Source of the DNA: UBA4285 sp050944355
Lineage (GTDB): Bacteria > Bacillota > Clostridia > Lachnospirales > Lachnospiraceae
DNA length: 64,000 bases
Direction of reading: 5' to 3'
Assembly: GCA_050944355.1 (NCBI GenBank)
Contig: JBMNQX010000004.1
Span: 128,393 to 192,392, forward strand
Shown: positions 60,718 to 64,000 of the stretch, piece after piece
Position numbering within the stretch: position 1 is the stretch's first letter
How the letters are laid out: every line of letters starts with the position of its first letter
Notes under the pieces: model-generated
What the model was told of the DNA's origin: nothing
Database searches by the model: none
What the model saw: the letters and a program-made list of their open reading frames with translations, nothing else
Program-made: the position numbers and the translations under genes

Positions 60718-61419
60718 GTGATCCGGGAAGAAGGACTGGAAGCGATCTGGGACGGCAGGTACTACAGCGGCGGTGATCTGGTGCGCTGTGCTAGCGCAGG
60801 ATGCAGCGGCTGTTCGGCCTGCTGTCATTTTACATCGGATACTATTATCCTGGATCCGCTTGATATGATGCGGCTTGAGAGGGCGACGGGAAAGACGTTC
60901 CGAAATCTTCTGGAAGAAAACAAAATCGGTCTGCGCGTCGTTGATGGCCTGATTCTTCCGCATATACAGATGACGGAACCAAATCCCGGTGAAAAAGAAG
61001 GCGGGTGCCCGTGGCTCTCGGACGAAGGGCTGTGCGTGATCCATGAGAACCGGCCGGATCTCTGCCGGCTTTTTCCGCTGGGCAGAATCTGGAATGAAGA
61101 CGGGACTTTCCGGTATATCCTGCAGAAAGACGCCTGTGTAAGACCCGGGAAAAGCAAAGTAGAAGTGAACCGCTGGCTCGGTCTCACGACGAAAGAACAG
61201 GTCGGAAATGACAAGGTGTATCATGAGAGCTGGCACAAACTGCTTGTCAGACTCAGAGAAAAGATGACGAAACTGGAGACTGAACAGCAGAAGACTTCTC
61301 TTTCTCTGTACCTTCTGCGCAATTTTTATGACCGAAAGTGGCTGACGGGTGAAGACCGCTTTTATAAACAATTTTCTATTCGATGCCGTCAGGCAGAGGA
61401 AGGATTGCAAGGAGAATAA
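60718..61419 (+). CDS. YkgJ-type cysteine cluster protein
   Basis: A 233-residue protein starting with GTG directly after the ROK stop, behind GAGGAAATG. An N-terminal cysteine cluster (CASAGCSGCSACCHF) and a later GGCPWL, GLCVIHENRPDLCRLFPLGR group are the YkgJ/CxxCxxCC marks, probably binding zinc or an iron-sulfur cluster. Function is unknown. The lgt ATG follows its stop directly. Confidence 0.85.
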   Translation: MIREEGLEAIWDGRYYSGGDLVRCASAGCSGCSACCHFTSDTIILDPLDMMRLERATGKTFRNLLEENKIGLRVVDGLILPHIQMTEPNPGEKEGGCPWLSDEGLCVIHENRPDLCRLFPLGRIWNEDGTFRYILQKDACVRPGKSKVEVNRWLGLTTKEQVGNDKVYHESWHKLLVRLREKMTKLETEQQKTSLSLYLLRNFYDRKWLTGEDRFYKQFSIRCRQAEEGLQGE

Positions 61420-62214
61420 ATGGCTGTTGATCTGTTTACAATAGGACCAATTACCATCCATGGCTATGGACTGATGATCGGTATCGGCTTTGTCATGGCC
61501 ATGCTGATGGGATTTTATCGGTTTAAGAAGAAAAATCTCGAGCCGGACGCTGTCGTGGATATCGTGCTGATCTGTGCGCTGGTCGGCTTTGGCGGCGGAA
61601 AACTTTTTTATATCATCGTGGAGTGGAAGAGCTTTCTGGAACATCCGCTGCAGCTGCTGGGATCTTCGGGATTTGTGGTGTACGGAGGCATTATCACAAG
61701 TGTTCTTGCGATCATGCTTTACTGCCATCATAAAAAGTATGTTTTCATGGATTATTTTGACGCGCTGGTGCCGGAAGTTTCTCTGGCGCAGGGATTCGGA
61801 CGCATCGGCTGCTTTCTGGCCGGCTGCTGTTACGGCCGCCCCACCGATTCGGTATTCGGGGTATATTTCCCGGACAATTCGCTCGGCCCTGGCAGCACGG
61901 TGAAAGTCATCCCGACGCAGCTGATTTCGTCGGCCGGAAACTTTCTGATCTGCTTTGCGCTTCTGATGATCGACAAAAAGAGCCAGGGAAAGCCATGGCG
62001 CCGCAAGGGCGATATCGGCTTCCTGTACATGGATTTCTACTCCGTCGGCCGTTTCTTTGTTGAATTCCTGCGGGGCGATCCGCGGGGAAATGTAGGGGTT
62101 CTGAGCACTTCTCAGTTTATCTCGATATTCATATTCGCCGCCGGTGTTCTGCTCATGATCCGCGAACACCGCAAGCCGAAGGAGCCGGAAGAACCGCAGA
62201 CCGCGGAAGCGTGA
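61420..62214 (+). CDS. lgt: Prolipoprotein diacylglyceryl transferase Lgt
   Basis: A 264-residue membrane enzyme that adds diacylglyceryl to the lipobox cysteine of prolipoproteins. The hallmark is GFGRIGCFLAGCCYGRP, with IHGYGLMIGIGF in the first helix and YSVGRFFVEFLRGDPRG near the C-terminus. Seven helices are visible. It would modify lipoproteins such as that at 43530-44861. A strong terminator follows. Confidence 0.96.
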   Translation: MAVDLFTIGPITIHGYGLMIGIGFVMAMLMGFYRFKKKNLEPDAVVDIVLICALVGFGGGKLFYIIVEWKSFLEHPLQLLGSSGFVVYGGIITSVLAIMLYCHHKKYVFMDYFDALVPEVSLAQGFGRIGCFLAGCCYGRPTDSVFGVYFPDNSLGPGSTVKVIPTQLISSAGNFLICFALLMIDKKSQGKPWRRKGDIGFLYMDFYSVGRFFVEFLRGDPRGNVGVLSTSQFISIFIFAAGVLLMIREHRKPKEPEEPQTAEA

Positions 62215-62251
62215 GGATTCAGGCAGATAAAATTTTTCATGACAAATGAAA

Positions 62252-62291
62252 CCCCTGCTGCAGATCAATAGTATCTGCGGCAGGGGCTTTT
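62252..62291 (+). terminator. Intrinsic terminator after lgt
   Basis: CCCCTGCTGCAGAT (62252-62265) pairs with ATCTGCGGCAGGGG (62273-62286) over 14 bases with one G-T pair, followed by CTTTT. It lies between the convergent lgt and glnQ genes. The minus-strand tail is weaker. Confidence 0.85.
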
Positions 62292-62333
62292 ACGCGGCGC
62301 ACTCGTACGTGCCCGTCGTGTAACTTGTATTGT

Positions 62334-63074
62334 TCAGAGCATCTTTGACAGGAAATCTTTCAGGCGCTGACTCTTCGGATGATTAAACATTTCTTCCGGC
62401 GTGCCTTCTTCCTGAATGCTGCCGTCCGCGCAGAAAAGCACGCGGTCGGCGACTTCTCTGGCAAAGCCCATCTCGTGTGTGACGACTGTCATTGTCATGC
62501 CGGAACCGGCAAGCTCTTTCATGACCTCCAGTACCTCGCCGACCATCTCCGGGTCAAGGGCCGAGGTCGGCTCGTCAAACAGCATAACCTTCGGATGCAT
62601 GGCCAGAGCCCGGACAATGGCAATTCGCTGCTGCTGTCCGCCGGAAAGCGAAGACGGGTATGCGTCTGCCTTGTCGAGAAGTCCGACGCGCTTCAGAAGC
62701 TTTGTCGCCTCTTCATTGGCTTCTTCCTTACTCATCTGTTTTGTCTCAACCGGTGCCAGCGTTATATTTTCACGCACCGTCTTGTGCGGAAACAGATTGA
62801 AATGCTGGAATACCATGCCCATCTGGCAGCGGAGTGCGTTGATATCGGTCTTCTTTTCGGTGATATCCCTGCCCTCAAAATAGATGTGGCCGGCGGTGGG
62901 AATTTCAAGAAGATTGAGACAGCGCAGCAGCGTCGATTTGCCGGAACCGGACGGCCCGATGATGACAACTTTTTCGCCTTCCAGGATGTGCTCGTTGATG
63001 TCCTTGAGGACAAGATTGTCGCCGAACTGCTTTTTCAGATGCTCAATACGGATTAATTCATTATCTGCGTTCAC
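62334..63074 (-). CDS. glnQ: Polar amino acid ABC transporter ATPase (GlnQ type)
   Basis: A 246-residue ATPase. Walker A is GPSGSGKST, the signature is LSGGQQQRIAIVRAL, Walker B is VMLFDEPTSALDPEMVGEVL and the switch is VVTHEMGFAREVADRV. This pattern is typical of GlnQ/HisP ATPases. It overlaps the permease gene by 14 bases. The substrate-binding protein is not in the window. Confidence 0.93.
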   Translation of the reverse strand: MNADNELIRIEHLKKQFGDNLVLKDINEHILEGEKVVIIGPSGSGKSTLLRCLNLLEIPTAGHIYFEGRDITEKKTDINALRCQMGMVFQHFNLFPHKTVRENITLAPVETKQMSKEEANEEATKLLKRVGLLDKADAYPSSLSGGQQQRIAIVRALAMHPKVMLFDEPTSALDPEMVGEVLEVMKELAGSGMTMTVVTHEMGFAREVADRVLFCADGSIQEEGTPEEMFNHPKSQRLKDFLSKML

Positions 63075-63777
63075 TTACTCTCATCCTCCCCTCAATGGTT
63101 CCCAGAATCTTGGTCATAGCCAGGACACAGATCAGATACAGCGCGGCGATGCAGAGATACGGCATGAATGCCTGATACGTGCGCGCCTGAATCTGCATGG
63201 CGGCCTTGGTCAGATCCGTGAGACCGATGACCGTCACCAGCGAAGTGTCCTTGAAAAGCGTGATCAGTTCGTTGCCCAGCGCCGGAAAAACGTTCTTGAT
63301 CGCCTGCGGAATGATGATTTTGCTCATGACGGTTCTGTACGGAAGCCCCAGCGAGCGCCCGGCTTCCATCTGGCCGGGGTCGATCGACATGATGCCGCTG
63401 CGGATGATTTCGGAAACATACGCGCCTGAGTTGATGCCCAGGGTGAGAATGGCGATTCCTATCAGGTTCCGGCTCGATACAAACACGACAAAACCGTTGA
63501 TCAGCAGCTGAACCATCATAGGTGTGCCGCGGATAACGGTTGTATAAATGATGCATATTCTGTTGAGAACCGAGAGAACCGGATTGATTTTCCCTTTCTT
63601 CTGATCGTGCGCCGTGCGGCAGATGGCGACCAGAATGCCGATCACCACGCCGATCGCAAGAGCGCCGGCAGTCACGAGAAATGATACGCCAAGGCCCTGC
63701 AGATAGCTCTTCCAGCGGTTCTGTTCAATGAAGCTGATATAGAACTGGGAGGCCAGTGACGAAAAAAATGCCTGCAA
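63061..63777 (-). CDS. glnP: Polar amino acid ABC transporter permease (GlnP type)
   Basis: A 238-residue HisM/GlnP-type permease with about five membrane helices. The EAA loop is MEAGRSLGLPYRTVMSKIIIPQAIKN, and VIRGTPMMVQLL is the usual segment in the first half. The start is taken as a TTG at 63777, which lies behind AGAGGAAAGCAGG on the minus strand. No ATG is placed better. A TATAGT -10-like box occurs on the minus strand (plus 63825-63830), but its -35 is poor. Confidence 0.9.
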   Translation of the reverse strand: MQAFFSSLASQFYISFIEQNRWKSYLQGLGVSFLVTAGALAIGVVIGILVAICRTAHDQKKGKINPVLSVLNRICIIYTTVIRGTPMMVQLLINGFVVFVSSRNLIGIAILTLGINSGAYVSEIIRSGIMSIDPGQMEAGRSLGLPYRTVMSKIIIPQAIKNVFPALGNELITLFKDTSLVTVIGLTDLTKAAMQIQARTYQAFMPYLCIAALYLICVLAMTKILGTIEGRMRVSERR

Positions 63778-63933
63778 AGTGTACCTGCTTTCCTCTGCGC
63801 AGATGTACGCAGAAAATTGATGCTACTATACTAGCATAGAAATAGTCATTTTACACTTATAATTATTCAAAAATATGAGGCTTCGGGCATGATTGTGGGT
63901 AAATCACCCCTCAGCCGGTAACAAAATTACATA

Positions 63934-64000
63934 TTGCAAAAGCCACCCTGGCTCCTGTAAAGTATCAGCGACCAAACATCTACCTTGAAGGAGTGACCAA
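63934..64000 (+). promoter_or_regulatory. Promoter and ribosome binding site of a gene beyond the window
   Basis: TTGCAA (63934-63939) and TAAAGT (63958-63963) are spaced by 18 bases. The window then ends with GAAGGAG near 63990, so a plus-strand gene should start within about ten bases of the right edge. The rest of the 223-base gap after glnP shows no gene. Confidence 0.45.

Noticed and set aside
60442..62268. A long open frame on the minus strand (608 codons)
   Set aside because: It lies opposite the end of the ROK gene and the whole YkgJ and lgt genes, all with clear family motifs. It has no recognisable domain and a composition expected of an antisense shadow.

Overview
The window looks like a chromosomal segment of an anaerobic Gram-positive bacterium of the class Clostridia, most likely a gut Lachnospiraceae or close relative. 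GC content is slightly above one half by eye. The signs are an Enterococcus-type ntp V-ATPase, an Ech-type [NiFe] hydrogenase, class III glutamine synthetase, LuxS, FtsEX, a DUF4317 protein, sortase-linked pilins and strong AGGAGG-type ribosome binding sites. I see no prophage, insertion sequence, CRISPR array or rRNA. The left end cuts a PP-loop ATPase gene, and the right end stops just after a Shine-Dalgarno sequence for an unseen gene.

Layout. 1-4.7 kb: TtcA-like PP-loop ATPase, LysR regulator, an ArsB/NhaD-type transporter preceded by a 37-codon leader ORF and a Shine-Dalgarno-sequestering hairpin, a NYN-LOTUS protein, a DUF6472-like protein and luxS. 4.8-8.2 kb (minus): glnN with a leader terminator, and class II aldolase. 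8.4-12.9 kb: zinc-ribbon membrane protein, TPM-domain protein, cyclophilin (minus), GNAT and a DUF624 protein. 13.0-13.3 kb: tRNA-Gln(CUG) and tRNA-Ser(CGA). 13.4-20.5 kb: acyl-ACP thioesterase, CvfB, sugar ABC ATPase, CdaR-like regulator, ftsE, ftsX and an S41 protease. 20.5-28.4 kb: HdeD-like protein, a LarB-LarC2 fusion, small protein, GT2, HerA-like ATPase, a TetM-like GTPase fused to a YacP/Rae1-like NYN nuclease domain, and YqeY. 28.5-36.3 kb: echABCDEF then hypCDE. 36.3-38.4 kb: GH3. 38.4-49 kb: surface region with a thioester-domain adhesin (minus), thrH, purine permease, lipoprotein, LicD, class C sortase with major pilin, and DegV. 49.8-59.8 kb: DUF4317 and the nine-gene ntpFIKECGABD V-ATPase operon. 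59.8-62.2 kb: ROK kinase, YkgJ-like protein and lgt. 62.3-63.8 kb (minus): glnQ-glnP-type amino acid transporter.

How it works together. Ech would couple ferredoxin oxidation to H2 formation and ion pumping. The V-ATPase rotor keeps every sodium-site residue known from Enterococcus hirae NtpK, which suggests a sodium-linked energy cycle together with the ArsB/NhaD transporter. The adhesin, pilin and sortase form a pilus system whose two substrates share an unusual x-L-x-[T/A]-G-G sorting motif. Several genes (the transporter, glnN, licD, the sortase operon) sit behind structured leaders that suggest attenuation.

The most interesting items are the TetM-like/NYN fusion (25191-27854), the leader-peptide switch before the transporter (1569-1742), the LarB-LarC2 fusion (21042-22430) and the attenuated sortase-pilin operon with its non-AUG start (45948-48732). 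All calls are made by reading the sequence. No database search or folding program was run.
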